A stretch of DNA of 64,000 nucleotides from Myrica gale (lineage: Eukaryota; Streptophyta; Magnoliopsida; Fagales; Myricaceae). Shown piece after piece: positions 1 through 11,215 of this stretch. The stretch spans positions 12,715,001 through 12,779,000 of the forward strand of contig OZ005612.1 of NCBI GenBank assembly GCA_963930655.1, in the 5' to 3' direction. The translations under genes and the position numbers were made by a program. The notes beneath the pieces are model-generated. The model was not told where the DNA came from. It was given only the letters and a program-made list of their open reading frames with translations, and ran no database searches. Numbering within the stretch: the first letter of the stretch is position 1; every line of letters begins with the position of its first letter.

Positions 1-42
1 CGAGGAACGTACCAAACCCACGTAACGTATTGGCAGCAAGGT

Positions 43-633
43 ATGGCGGGGACATACCAGCCCCCGCCACCCCCGGCACCCGACCAACCTGGACCTTCCA
101 GGTGGGGTCAACCCTTATCTCCAGATTGTTCTGGATATCTGGAGGGTATTTATTGGCCAGAGTCGCCAATAAACGCCATTCCCATAAGGACCATGTTACC
201 CGAAGACTTTGAGGAAGATCCGGAAGAGGATCCGGAAGAGGACCCAGAGGAGGATCCGGAAGAAGACCCCATGGAACAACATCCGATACCTAGTGAGACT
301 AGAGAACGATCCCAAGAAAGACCTAGGCGTAGTAACTCGAGACGTGAGTGTACACCTAGGCGATGTAACGAGAACCGACATCATCAAAGAGTTAGGGCTC
401 AAGACGCTGGATCGGAGACCCACTTTTCGTCACAGGAAGTAGAGTCTAGACCTAGGTTTCATGGACCACCCGAGAACGTCATCCATGACCCTAGTCTAGA
501 GGAACCAAGCCAAGGAATCAGATCGCACTCTTGGACGGGGAGTAATTCGTCCCAATCCCCATTGTCCTACGCCTACGCAGTCAGGACAAAATTTCTGGTG
601 GTAAAAGAAATTCCGAGGTCGGAATTTTTATAA
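43..633 (+). CDS. Post-pol accessory ORF of element A (proline-rich, EEDP repeat), partial
   Basis: This open frame of 196 codons lies between pol and the 3' LTR. It starts with a proline-rich segment (QPPPPPAPDQPGPSRWGQP), then has five perfect 4-residue EEDP units (211-270, a 12-bp DNA repeat), then an Arg/Ser/Glu-rich tail. The homologous reading in the element at 42609-47956 starts further upstream (47398), so the true start here is probably before base 1. There is no signal peptide or membrane segment, so it does not look like an env gene. I do not recognise a domain and assign no function. Its presence in two diverged copies suggests a family-wide feature. Confidence 0.5.
   Translation: MAGTYQPPPPPAPDQPGPSRWGQPLSPDCSGYLEGIYWPESPINAIPIRTMLPEDFEEDPEEDPEEDPEEDPEEDPMEQHPIPSETRERSQERPRRSNSRRECTPRRCNENRHHQRVRAQDAGSETHFSSQEVESRPRFHGPPENVIHDPSLEEPSQGIRSHSWTGSNSSQSPLSYAYAVRTKFLVVKEIPRSEFL
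211..270 (+). repeat. 12-bp coding minisatellite, five EEDP units
   Basis: Five tandem 12-bp units (gaggaagatccg and close variants) are in frame with the post-pol ORF. The copy at 47791 has seven such units plus two diverged ones, so the array varies in length in whole codons. Confidence 0.85.
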
Positions 634-1088
634 GGAGGGGAGAATGTGAGACCCCGATTTTCTCCTACGTAATTGCTTATGTATTATTTTATTTTTCCAA
701 TGTAATAGTTTTTATTTCTTAATGGGGCTATGTTTTGGCCAATGTATGGCCTAATTTTTTATGTTATGGTATTTCGATTAAAATGGGATTTTATTTCATA
801 AAATCTCTTTAAATAATTAATATGCCATTTTATGCAAGTATAAATTATATTATGTTAAGAGCCGAAATTTGCAAGTAAGTTCCTCTTTTACAAATTGATA
901 TTTTTCATTTACCTAATATGATTCATGGACCATATAATATGAATTATGCTTTAATAATTCCCTTGTATAAGCCGAAATTATTAATAGATTAAATAATGAA
1001 ATTCTTTTTAATACATGGATTAAATATTGTATGTGACATGTAACATTATGATGTATTCTATATTATTAGAATTTCCATATGAATTAAT

Positions 1089-1290
1089 TGATAAGCACAC
1101 TTGCTTATCATAGTGATAAGCAAGCATGATAAGTTAGGAAACTTTTAGAGTGATAAGGCCTTGTGATTATTGTAGAGATAGGCTAAGGCCATTATCACAT
1201 GATAAGATATCATACTTGTAAGGTGATAAGCTATTGGAATGGATAGATAAGTAAGATAGCTTATAAAGTGATAAGTTAGGTGATAAGTGA
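1089..1290 (+). promoter_or_regulatory. GATAAG cluster in LTR A upstream region
   Basis: About ten GATAAG hexamers (nine forward, one reverse) lie in 200 bp. GATAAG is the I-box core bound by plant GATA-type factors. The cluster recurs at the same relative place in LTR F (about 39195-39440) and, reversed, in LTRs C and L. A role as an LTR enhancer is inference. Confidence 0.5.
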
Positions 1291-3436
1291 AAACCAAGTT
1301 GAAAGTTAGTTGCATATTAATGTGGAAGTAACTAGGTTGGTTGAAAAGCAACCAAACTAAGCAAAGGAGGGCTTCTACGTGAAAGGCAAGGAGAGGAAAT
1401 TTGGAAGCCAAAGTGAGGTGCCATGTGATGTGTAAGAGATGTGTAAGAAGATGTAAGTGTGTAAGAATTGATAAGACAAGGCATTGAAGTAAAAAGAGAA
1501 GAGAAAAGCAAAGAGAAGGAGTGTTGGTCGATGGACTCAAGGGAGGAGAGAGAGTGATGTAATTCAAACACAAGCTTGGCTAAGGGGACAAGATTTGATG
1601 GGGAGAAAAGATGAAAGAAAGAGAGAGAGAAGGATGTGGACATGGCCTTGGTCGGCCAACCCCTCCATTCATCCCCCCTCCCTCTTTCAAATTCTCTCAT
1701 GACCATTCTCTCTCTCAAACCCTATGTCATAGCCTTACGGTTGCATGGGGAGACTCAATCTCACACCAATCCCCTTGCTAATGCCATGACCGAACCCCCC
1801 CCATTTCACTCAACTCTCTCCCATTCCAAGCCTTGGCCGAATATTGCAAACCTCTCCATTCTCTCCCATTTTCAAGCCTTGACCGAATCTCACACTCAAG
1901 AGTTCAAGGTTTGTGCAATTCATCTTGCCTCTAAACCACTTCCATCTAGCTTGCCAAAACCCATTCCAAAAGCCAAGTAAATCTCTCTTGTTGTAGACAA
2001 AAGTCCTACCTTGAAAACCCTAGTCATTTGACACCATTTTTCTTCAAACTTACCATGCCCTCTTCACCACCATAGAGCTTCTTTTAAACCAAGCTTGGTC
2101 ATTTCTAAAGAGGGTGGACCGAATCTTTGAAGGAGGAAAAGGATAGGAAGAGTTGGTAAAGGTTGAAGGTGAGTTTAGTTTCATTGATGATTTTGTCTTG
2201 AGCTTCAAAAGTACTAACCAAAGGTACCTTATTTTCTAGGTGCTCAAGCTTGGACAAACAACAAGGTAAGGCTAAAATGATTTTGTTAGGTTAGCATGAG
2301 TGGCCGAATGGCCTATGTATAAGATCTTGAAGTTTTATTTTGATAGATGCCTTGATGTTGTTAGATCTTGGATGCTTAGGAACCCTAAGTTGTTTACATG
2401 CTAGATCTAACCATGGAAGCCCTAGATCTAAGGTTGTATGTGAAGAAAAATGTAAATGGAGAACAATGCAAGCTAAAGGAAGTTAGATCTAAGTTTTTGA
2501 TATGTTGGGTGATGAAAAATGATATCTTTGTTTAGATCTATGGATATTAGTGTGAATAAAGAGTAGATCTATTGTTGATGGAATTATTTGATAAAAAGGA
2601 TTAAGTGTATGCATGCTCTAGTTAGGTCACAAATGCAAAGGATATGCATGATATAATTTTTAGCATGAAAAGGGTACATTTTGGGGTAAGGCCGAAAATA
2701 AGCTATGTGGATTTTCATGTATAGTTTTGAATATGTGTAGATCTGGACATTGGCCTTAACATGTGCAAGATTTATGACCTTAAATGCATAGTAGATGATT
2801 ATGTTAAGTATTGGAAGCATGCATGTTGAAGGAAATAAAAGAAAACTAATCATTGGGTAAAAACATGTGTTGGCCGAATGCCATGAGTATAGTGTATGGT
2901 GTTGGTGCTTTGAATTATAGATATTAGGTTGTGAAATTGTTGATTGGAGGTTGGGATCACCCTTGGAGAAAAAGTTGTGATTTAATTGGTGCAAAAATGG
3001 TAGTGGCCGAAAGTTGCAAGAAAAGTTAACCCTAAGTGCAATTCATGATTTATGTATTTTCATTGTTGTGTTGGATGAGAAAAATTAGGGTTAGGCTAGT
3101 TGGAATAATATTATAGAGCCATGATCTTTATTAAATATTATTGGAACCCTAGTTAAGTTTTACTCGGGTTTTATTTGAGGGTTAAAGTCTAAGTTAAGAT
3201 TTAATCATGAATAATTTATTAATAGTTAGAAATAAGGTTTTAATGTAGTACGTGTAATAAAAAGAGACTTAGGTTTAAATCTAAACCTATGAGTATTATT
3301 TAACCCTAATCGAGGCAAGTACATGGATAAATATATTTTTATTTCAATAAAAATATTAATGATTTAATAAGCTAAGTTTTGAATATTTAAGGAAAAGAAT
3401 AAAATAATTATTTTGTAATTAAATGAATTTCAGTAA

Positions 3437-3461
3437 TATGTATATATATATATATATATAT
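3437..3461. repeat. (TA)n microsatellite
   Basis: A run of about eleven TA units inside LTR A. Shorter TA runs occur at the matching place in LTRs E and G. Confidence 0.9.
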
Positions 3462-3624
3462 CTTCGATTGATGACTGATTTCAAAAAAGAAATGATTTCA
3501 TAATTCTTAAAGTCTAAAAGAATATTTGAATCGCTTGTAGGCGATCCACGTGTCTGTATATACGAACAAGAAGACCAAGAGTAAGTGGATACTGTAAGTG
3601 GACAGTAAGTATTTCTTTTCAAAA

Positions 3625-4454
3625 CTGGAATGACACACTGCATCGTTTCATGAACAAGCATGAATTTTAAGAAAGCATGACATGATATGAGTTTCATGAA
3701 CAAGTATGGATGTTAAGAAAGCATGACATGATATGAACTTCATGAACAAGCATGAATTTTAAGCAAGTATGAATTTTAAGCAAGCATGACATGACATGTG
3801 CATTGCATGAATTTTTCAAGAAGAAAATTATGCAATGATTTTATGGAAAACTATGAGAAGTTTTATGAAACGATAAGTTAAGATTAAGGGCACTGGTCGG
3901 TACCGTACCATCAAGTTGGACTCCCATACCTAAGGACATTTATGAGAAGGATGGGTGAATCCAAGAGGCTGTGCAAGCCACACTGAAGGACAGTGAGAAG
4001 GTGTGGTGCCTCCAAGGGTCGTGTCTAGCCATCAGGCCTGGGGCCACTTCAAGGGCTAGCTCGACCAGATGTTAAGGTCTCCAAGAGAATTCGGGGACGG
4101 TTCCGAAGGGAACGCACAACCCTGACTTCAGGGGTCAAATGGAGCGAGCCCGCAAGTAAAAGACATGAAATAATTATGATAAGGCCAACAAGGGCACAAG
4201 TACGAAAGAAAGATTTTTAAGGGCCAAGGGCCAGTTTTACAAGCAAGTATGAAAGGAAGTGGTTTTCAAGGGCCTGGGGCCGAAAACACTAAACAAGAGC
4301 ATATGCATAATTCATGAGCATGCATATGCATCAATTATCAAGTTTTCTTTCTTTCATGATTAAGCAAGCATGAGTCAAGATCATGATTTAAGTTTTACGT
4401 CTTTTCCCTTACTGAGTCTTTTTGACTCACGTTTTTAAAATTGTGTCATTCCAG
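3625..4454 (+). promoter_or_regulatory. Conserved LTR downstream module bounded by inverted repeats (LTR A)
   Basis: The block is bounded by CTGGAATGACAC and its reverse complement GTGTCATTCCAG. It holds CATG-rich sequence, imperfect GAAGGAC...GAGAAGG repeats (about 3920-4090), a GGTCGGTACCGTACC near-palindrome, and just before its end a TGAGTC-ttttt-GACTCA hairpin. The same block occurs in LTRs B, D, E, F, G, I, J and K although their upstream halves differ. It may hold the R/U5 boundary signals; that is inference. Confidence 0.55.
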
Positions 4455-4747
4455 ATGTATCAGGTGAAGAGAGTCAGGAGGACTACCTGACCTAGATGCC
4501 CAAGATATTATGTTTCGCATTTTGTTGATAGTGACACGAGCGTCACTAATTGGGTTCTAATATGTTAATTATATGTTTTGTATGAACTTAATGAGAACCA
4601 TGTTTATGTAAATATTTGCTCGAACCCCTCGCGATCCTGTACGTTTCCGCCGTAATCAAGTAAGAAAATAAGTAAGAACGATGGAGCCATCCGGGGGATA
4701 GCTCGCGGCTGTCACGGTCCCTGCGGGATGCCGTTCGGGGCCTGACA

Positions 4748-5229
4748 CTTAAAGACGTCCTGAAGGGTGTGGCAACTAGTGCGGAGCTCTTTCCTCTGAC
4801 TGAGAGGGTCGTGCTGATAGAGGAGCATCTTCGTCAAGTCCGTCACGTTCTATAACTCATAAATGATGATGATAACTATGATGAGCAGTAGTCTACTTTT
4901 AAATTTTTTTATTATGTTTTGAGGACATTTACATTAATTATGTTTTATGGACATGTAATGGTTTTATTTGATGTTTTTGTTCACATTATGTTTTGACGAT
5001 ATTTGATATATTTATATCATTTCAGTTATGTTATTTGTATTTATTAGAACTTAATACAATATGTTAATTAATGTTACGTTTCTAATTTCAGAACACTCAT
5101 TCAAAAAAATATTGATAGTAGAACTTAACACACTTAAGCTTATTTATATTATTAACTAACTTGGGTTATTTAAAACTTGCTAATAAATTTAATTGTATGA
5201 GCTTTAAAAACTGAAATAAAAAAAATTCG
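4748..5229. other. Unclassified flank of LTR A
   Basis: From 4748 a short plus-strand reading (LKDVLKGVATSAELFPL and on to a stop near 4856) looks coding-like but matches no family I recognise. The rest is AT-rich and resembles a 3' untranslated region. It may be the remains of a CACTA gene cut by LTR A. No gene can be supported. Confidence 0.3.
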
Positions 5230-5237
5230 TCAAAAAC

Positions 5238-6095
5238 CATTCGGACGTTAAGGTTTTCGTCTGATCTTTCAAAGTTAAGCTCGAACGGTGTCGTATTATA
5301 TAAAACAAACCGTTCGAACATTGTTTTATACAATCAAGACGCCTGAAATTCAAAACAACATTCGGACGGTGTTTTTATTTAGTCTGTACGTGGTTGTTTA
5401 TGATCAGACACTATTGTCTTCGTATTCTAAAACGGTGTCCTGTATTGTAAGGTAGTATTCAGACGGTTATTTACAGTCCGAACGTCTATATTTATGACCA
5501 GACGCTGTCGTTTGAGAATTACTAAAATGGTGTGTTGAACTATAAGATGGAGTTCGGACTGGTACATCGTAGTTCAGACAGTTATGAAATTTTGGCGACA
5601 TCAATTTCCTCGAAAACTAATACACATATGCGTCCAAACTGCCTTTGATGTGTCCGAATGGTATTCAATAGTATGAAAGTGGCAGAATCGCAGACAGTGG
5701 AGAAAAAACGGAAAAACATAGAAAATGAGATATTTGAGCACGAGGAGAAGTGGATAGCTGATTTTGGGCATCCAATCTGATTGAATAGGGTGTGAAAGGA
5801 GAAACTCTATTTAGAATTTGATATTGGATTACATTTGAGATTAGTGGGTTTTAAATTGAATTGTTTTAGGATGAAAAGCATGTATTTTAATATATGAAAG
5901 CATGTTTTTCGAAATTTTAGTGTAAAAAACGATAGTAATGGAGTTTATGGTCATTGTGATATGTTTATATTGAGGTGTTTGTGATTTTGGTTCATTTTGA
6001 AAAGATTTTGGGGTGAAAATAGAGTACGTGCATTGAAAACTGTCTTGTTCGACAATCGCAGTCCGAACGGATTATGTACCGTCCGGACGCGTTGC
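5238..6095. repeat. CACTA-1 left subterminal repeat zone
   Basis: Many short copies of a degenerate motif in both orientations: ccattcggacg (5238), gctcgaacggtg, aaccgttcgaac, cattcggacggtg, cagtccgaacg, gtccgaacgg and accgtccggacg (about 6060-6090). In En/Spm elements such repeats near both ends bind the TNPA protein. The matching zone near the right end supports one element. Confidence 0.6.
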
Positions 6096-6479
6096 AAAAG
6101 TGTTCGAAGGTGTATATGTATGGTTCAGACGTTTTTGTTACGTCCATATAGTTTTTGTTGTTATGTTATGCATTCATTTAGTAGCGTTAGACCCCGTTTA
6201 AGAATTACACGAAGTTCGGATAACGAACTGGATGTAATTCTTGAATTGTCCACGTTAAGAAAAATTTGAGTTTACAATATGCGTGATGTTCGTAATTATA
6301 TATGCTATTGTGACATATGTGTTTAGAAATTTCGATATAAATCTCCTTTTGTCCTTCTGATACACATTCAGCATTGAGCTTACACACTTGCCTTAAATGG
6401 TGGGTGTTTACGTTCAAACTATGCGCAATGAAAATTCGGGCTTGGTGTCGAATGATTTGTATTCATTAGTGTCTGGTCC

Positions 6480-6990
6480 GAATAAGCAGGCACTTTGTTA
6501 CATAGTGTCGTAACACTCAGAATAGTGATGTGGCTGTTTTGGGGGACCATGATGGGGAAGATGTTGATTTTTACGGCGAGGTCGTGAATATTTACACGTT
6601 ACGTTATTTTCGAGGAAATTTAGTTTATCTACTAAAATGTGACTTGTTTGACTTGAGTACTTTAAATTTAGGTCTTGATAAATTGGTCGGTTTGTTAGTA
6701 TTAACACATCCTGAAAGTGGTACAATAATGATCCGTTCGAGTTAGTTTCTTAAGGGAATCAAGTGTTTTATATCGATGATATGAAGTTGGGCGGCCACTG
6801 GAAGATTTTTCAAAAGATTTCACCTAGAAACACGTACGATATTCCACCTATTTAGGAGGAAGCTAGTGAAGATGGAGAAGGACCGTCGAACCATGAAGCA
6901 TACCAGGAGAATGAGTCTTTTGAGCTTTTTGTGGACTTTAGCTCCTTTGACATGATCCTATTGACTAAAAATGACGTCGAGCCTTATGTG
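6480..6990 (+). pseudogene. CACTA-1 TNP2 C-terminal region (DUF4216-like)
   Basis: The plus-strand reading shows the order typical of the C-terminal DUF4216 region of plant TNP2 transposases. An EDVDFYGEVVNIYTLRYF segment (about 6547-6610) is followed by LLKCDLFDLS, a D-rich 'KLGGHWKIFQKISPRNTYDIP'-like stretch (about 6780-6850, broken here by stops) and an acidic tail. A paralogous and better-preserved reading lies at 10420-11215. The upstream TNP2 core is absent from this strand. It is a relic, not a gene. Confidence 0.6.
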
Positions 6991-7204
6991 CTATAACCAA
7001 TGAGAGTGGTCCACAACAATGTGCAGTAGAAGGAAGCGATGATTCCTCGGAATCGTAAGTGAAGATTGTAGTGATTCTGAAGAATATGACTCCGAGGAGT
7101 AAAATAACTTCATCGTTTCATTTAAATTTGTGTTTCATTTTGAGTAACAAATTTTATTGTGTTTTTTTCTTTAATATTTATTTATTTGGTCACAGGACTA
7201 TGTC

Positions 7205-8851
7205 ATGACAGCGGGAGGGAAACGTCTTCGGTGCAATTCATCAATTCAAGCTGAGAGTAGTCCGATCCCACTAGCAGTGTCGGGTCCTTTGCTTAGGGAT
7301 TGGAATGGATTACCGTCCCCTACCATAGCCAGCCCAATAGGCGCCCAAAGTAGTTGTGCGTGTAAATATCTTACCCCGTCAATCTTTATTAAATATTTTG
7401 ACTTTTAAGTTTCTATGCTTAACTGAATTTTAAATTTGTTGTTCTTCATTTGCTTTACTCAAGGCTCACAATAGAGGAAAGCTGACCGTTCATATCCCTG
7501 ATGGATGTATGGGTGGTGATGACAAGGCGTCCTCAATGCTCTTGAGTCATATTGGTGCGCTCGTTAGACAACATGACCCATTTGAGACGAGTAAGTGGAA
7601 GGAGGTCCCCGACGGGATTAAATCGTATGTGATGAACCAAGTGTTGGTTAGTATAATTTATTAAATTTTAATTGTTGAAACTTTTTTGCGTTTCTAACTG
7701 TTATATTTGTTAAGGATGACTTCCAACTAGATTACGACCGAGACGAGGATCACATCACTATCACATCTACGATGAACACAACATATAGGACGTACAGAAA
7801 TAGAATGTTCCTGCATTACTGGGTGTTCAATTCCAAAGAAGAGGCGTTAGAGCACCCGTATTTCGATATGAACAAGGTAGAATGGACTCGTGTTTGTGAT
7901 TTATTCGTGAGCAAGGAATTTCAGGCTAAACATTTGTATTCCATTATGAACGTTTATTTTAGCTATATGCTTAATTGTGATAACAATTGTAAATGTACAA
8001 TGCAAAGGTGGAGTGCAATCAACAAGGAGAATAGAGCTAAGCTGAAGATTGTACACACATCGGGAGCGAGGTCCTTCCAACGCGCTACAACGTTGCTAGT
8101 AAGTAATAAATTTATATTTATATTATTTATTATCTAAATAAATGACTTAGGAATTTTAATATGCTTGTTCTATATTTCTTTTGGTGTACAGAGAAATCCA
8201 GAATATGATGAAATTAGTCCTTCATTGCTTTATAAAAAGACGCATACTAAAAAGGATGGCATGTGGACATCAGAAGAAGCAAGAGAAAATTTTGTAAGTT
8301 GTAGTGTTAGATTTAATGATGCATTCATATGCGTTTATGCTTCATATGTACTAGTTTTATCTTCTTTTCTAATTTTGTAGGAAAACATGGAGGCGTTACA
8401 GTTGCAGCACGAGTCAGAGGGAAAGTCATACACTGAAGTGGAGATCTTCACTGAGGTGTTGGGGACGAAAGCGGGTTACGTGCCAGGTTTAGGCCGTTAA
8501 GTACAGTCTATTGGATCATCTCAATCAACATTGTCTGTAGATTTGTCCCGTAGATTAGAGGAGGCCAGATTACAGATTTAGGAGATGAGGGTGAAATAAT
8601 TCAAATATGAAGTGCTTCTGGTCAAGCGGTTAGACATGGAGTAGACGATACGAGAGTATCTGCAGATGATGGAGGAGCAGCGACGGAAGAAAGACGAAGA
8701 GCACCAGAAGATGATGCAGGAGCAACAAAGCAACCTAGTGGAACAACAAGAACGGAGGATGCAACTAATGGCGGAGCATATGCGTGAGCAGCTGATGGAG
8801 CAGATCAGACATATGCAATCTCGTTCGACACCCAAACGAAAATTTGGGTAG
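7205..8851 (+). pseudogene. CACTA-1 TNPA-type protein (plant En/Spm transposase_24 family), decayed, multi-exon
   Basis: This is the second gene of a plant CACTA element, the DNA-binding protein that recognises the subterminal repeats. Recognisable pieces in order: an N-terminal low-complexity exon from the ATG at 7205; RGKLTVHIPDGCMGGDDKAS (about 7472); a basic segment with the family pattern of conserved Trp and Phe (KVEWTRVCDLFVSKEFQ, about 7876-7923); NKENRAKLKIVHTSGARSFQ (about 8020-8080); RNPEYDEISPSLLYKKTHTK (about 8191); and a Glu/Gln/Met-rich coiled coil (8666-8850) ending PKRKFG. Introns with GT..AG borders fit at about 8100-8190 and 8294-8380, and probably at about 7650-7714 and 7924-8008. 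At least three in-frame stops lie after about 8500, so the protein is no longer made whole. Confidence 0.75.
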
Positions 8852-9164
8852 ATTTGTATATTTTTACTACTTTGTCAGTACTTATCAATTATGTATTTTA
8901 TTTACTTTTAATAACGATTACATATTTATAGATATTTTATTATATTATGAGCAGTGAATATCTTTCTATTTATATTATTTCTAAATTATTTTTAAAATTA
9001 AATTAAATTAATTCACATATATAGATAACGTGCACAGACATAACTATCCATCTGCACAATTTGCATTGATACACAAACACGTTCAAACGTGCAAACACAT
9101 ATTAATTCAAAGTGTGCACCTGCATAATAATTCTAATGTGCACATGCATATTAATTCAAATGAC

Positions 9165-9660
9165 GTCCGCACGATTCTTCTATATTAACGTGCACAAGCA
9201 TAACTATCCATTTGCACAATTTGCATTAAATTAGTCTGTCCGAACGGTTGTTCTCGCGTCCACGCGGTCTTTAAATAAGAAATCGTGTGCACTATACACA
9301 AACACGTTTGAACGTTTTCAACAGAACAAGAGTCCGAACGGTATACGTAACGGTTCGAACAGACTTTGCAAATGACAAATAACTTTTCGTAATAAACGAA
9401 ACAACGGTGCGGACATCTTTATGAAAGAGTCCGGATGTTGTATATTACCGGTCAGACGATGTTATGAAACTGTGCGCACGGTTTGTAGATGATAAAATTC
9501 ATTTCATCACATTGGATTAACCTTTCGCATTAGCTATCTGAACGTATGGAGAGTACGTTTGCACAACTCATGCAAATAGATGGAATGTACTAGGCATGAC
9601 AATTTTCAATTTCGTCATTATGGTACAAAACCATTCGGACGGTTTCAGTATAGAACACCA
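9165..9660. repeat. CACTA-1 right subterminal repeat zone
   Basis: This zone holds repeated motifs such as gtccgaacgg (about 9237, 9331), cggttcgaac (about 9350), cgttcaaacg and ccattcggacgg (about 9640), in both orientations. It mirrors the left zone and lies within 650 bp of the terminus, as expected for TNPA-binding repeats. Confidence 0.65.
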
Positions 9661-9780
9661 ATATTGTCACCTAAAACCTTGGTTGACGGGCTTTAGGTGA
9701 CAAACCGATTTTATCGCCCAAAACCATAGCTGAAGAATTGAGCACTTTGGGTGACAAATTTTTTTTGTAGCCAACGTCTA

Positions 9781-9793
9781 TTTTCTTGTAGTG
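9781..9793 (-). repeat. CACTA-1 terminal inverted repeat
   Basis: Reverse complement of TTTTCTTGTAGTG gives CACTACAAGAAAA, the classic plant CACTA terminus. The 3-bp flank after it is GCT; the partner at the left end was not found. Confidence 0.8.
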
Positions 9794-10419
9794 GCTATAG
9801 GTGCAAATTAAAAAGTCCAACATATATATGTAGGTATGGTCTTCATTTTCTTCGAGAATTAGTTACATTTGCGCGCCAGGTTGATCGTTTCTTCTCTTTA
9901 CCTAACTGCAACATGTAAATATATAGGTCGGTAGAAGGCATGCAAGTCTTATATTGTATTGCGGTGTTCTCTACTTCCCAGAATCCCAGCTGCACTAAAC
10001 TTATAAGCCTTCCCAGAAGCACTCTGCCATGTGCTTCTGCCCTTAACATTTCTTTGCTCCTTTAGCGACTTTCCCATTATTATTTTGTTTTGGGCGACTT
10101 AATTATATTACCTATAAAACGTGCTCGGGCAACTTACACTGCATCTAGAAAGTCATATGACGTCCCAATATGGAAGTGTTGAAAATCTTGGATTCAATTT
10201 AGTGGTTTATATTACGTTTTCTGATGGAAACTACCAGGTTCTAGATAAAAGATAAGAAGAAACTTTAGAAATGAGATATTCCATCAAAACCCATTTGTAT
10301 CGTTTCGTTGGCTGTACCTGGTTGGGAAGAGGAAAAATACAGGGCGCAGAAAAGACTTTAATTTCAACTTCTAGAAGTGGGGAGGCTATATACTACTCAT
10401 TTGTTTTTGTTTTCTTTCA
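9794..10419. other. Intergenic stretch, no gene seen
   Basis: This is the flank outside the CACTA-1 terminus. It is AT-rich and has only short ORFs on either strand with no recognisable domain. No repeats, promoters or RNA genes can be supported here. Confidence 0.4.
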
Positions 10420-11215
10420 TAGATTAACGACTTGCGTGCTGAAAATACATCAAATGTGAATGGTGATTTATACGCATTAGCGTGTGCTCCTGATCTATGT
10501 GCTAACCGATACTCTAGATGTATTGTCCAAGGGGTAAGGTGTCACACTATTGACAGAGAATAATGTCGTAAAACACAAAATAGTAGTGTTTGTTTCAGGA
10601 GATCCCGATTCAAACGATATTGATTTTACAGCATGGTATTGGATATCTTTGCATTATGATGTTTACGAAAAAAAATGTAATGTACCAATTCGAGTGTGAT
10701 TGGTAGGATGTGAAAAAAAAATGATGGTAAACGCATAGATATATGTTTTACAAGCATGAATACATTTTGCAAATGATATAAAAAGGATCCATTTATACTT
10801 TGTAGTCAAGCTAACAAATTATATTATTTATCTGATACTGACTTTGGCAGTCCTTGGCAAGTGGTTCAAAAACTTACTCATAGAAATATTTATGATATTC
10901 CTGAAGTGGTAGAATATGGTAATAAAAAGATTGAAGAGGTTAGACCAGCTGAGGCATATCAGGAAACTAAGTCCTTTTAGCTCTTAGTCGATCTAAGAGA
11001 TTATGATTTGATCCCACATCAAATAAATGATGTGGAGCCTAAAACTGTTGATGCTTCGAGCGTAGAAGAGGAAGTGATAAAGGAAGTTTACTTTATAGAT
11101 AATGATGAAAGTGAGAAGGAAAAGATCACCACTGATGGGGAAGAAAGTTTGTCGATTTCTACTGATGATAGTATGACCGCCGATGATATGGTTGGTGGCA
11201 TCTTAATTTCTCAGG
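10420..11215 (+). pseudogene. CACTA-2 TNP2 C-terminal fragment (DUF4216-like)
   Basis: The plus-strand reading shows NVNGDLYALACAPDLCANRY (about 10458), a CIVQGVRCHTIDRE stretch, KTQNSSV, an acidic 'SNDIDFY' motif (about 10613), an SPWQVVQK-type segment with NIYDIPE (about 10850-10905), and an acidic tail rich in Glu, Asp and Ser (11008-11215). This is the C-terminal end of a plant CACTA TNP2 transposase and is paralogous to 6480-6990. It contains stops and frameshifts, and the catalytic part is absent. It reads opposite to CACTA-3, whose DUF4218 end lies 650 bp away, so it belongs to a separate element or to an inverted rearrangement. Confidence 0.65.

Larger units (their letters stand above)
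1..644 (+). mobile_element. 3' internal tail of Tekay/Del-like Ty3/Gypsy element A
   Basis: This is the end of the internal domain of a plus-strand LTR retrotransposon whose gag-pol lies before the window. It matches the segment after pol in the element at 42609-47956: the same proline-rich stretch, the same acidic repeat and the same order. It ends in a polypurine tract (aaggaggggagaa, about 632-644) directly before the LTR start TGTGAGACCCC, the expected primer for plus-strand DNA synthesis. It is a fossil fragment, and its 5' part is outside the window. Confidence 0.85.
645..4747 (+). mobile_element. 3' LTR (A), family 1 Tekay/Del-like, about 4.1 kb
   Basis: The LTR starts TGTGAGACCCCG right after a polypurine tract and ends GGGGCCTGACA, matching the ends of LTRs F, D and E. 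From 5' to 3' it holds a GATAAG-rich upstream region (about 1090-1290), a long leader with many AGATCT motifs (about 2330-2750), a TA dinucleotide run (about 3438-3460), and the conserved downstream module bounded by CTGGAATGACAC (3625) and GTGTCATTCCAG (4443-4454). It reads as one nearly full-length LTR. No long ORF inside looks real. The downstream flank begins at 4748. Confidence 0.9.
5230..9793 (+). mobile_element. CACTA (En/Spm) transposon CACTA-1, decayed
   Basis: The right end is a clear CACTA terminus: read on the minus strand it is CACTACAAGAAAA at 9793-9781. Inside are a TNP2 C-terminal piece (about 6480-6990), a TNPA-type gene (7205-8851) and two zones of subterminal repeats built on TCCGAACGG/CCGTTCGGA (about 5238-6090 and 9165-9660). 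I do not see the left CACTACAA terminus. The TNP2 core is missing, so the element is internally deleted or its left end was lost when LTR A came in. The left boundary given is the first subterminal repeat, not a proven end. Confidence 0.75.

Noticed and set aside
43-633. Post-pol ORF as an envelope gene
   Set aside because: It has no signal peptide, membrane segment or cysteine pattern, and consists of proline-rich and acidic low-complexity sequence.
1145-1980. Several 110-140 codon ORFs in LTR A (and similar ones at 16275-16822, 24686-25321, 28718-29385)
   Set aside because: They are unstable between LTR copies, have no domains, and lie on either strand of non-coding LTR leader sequence.
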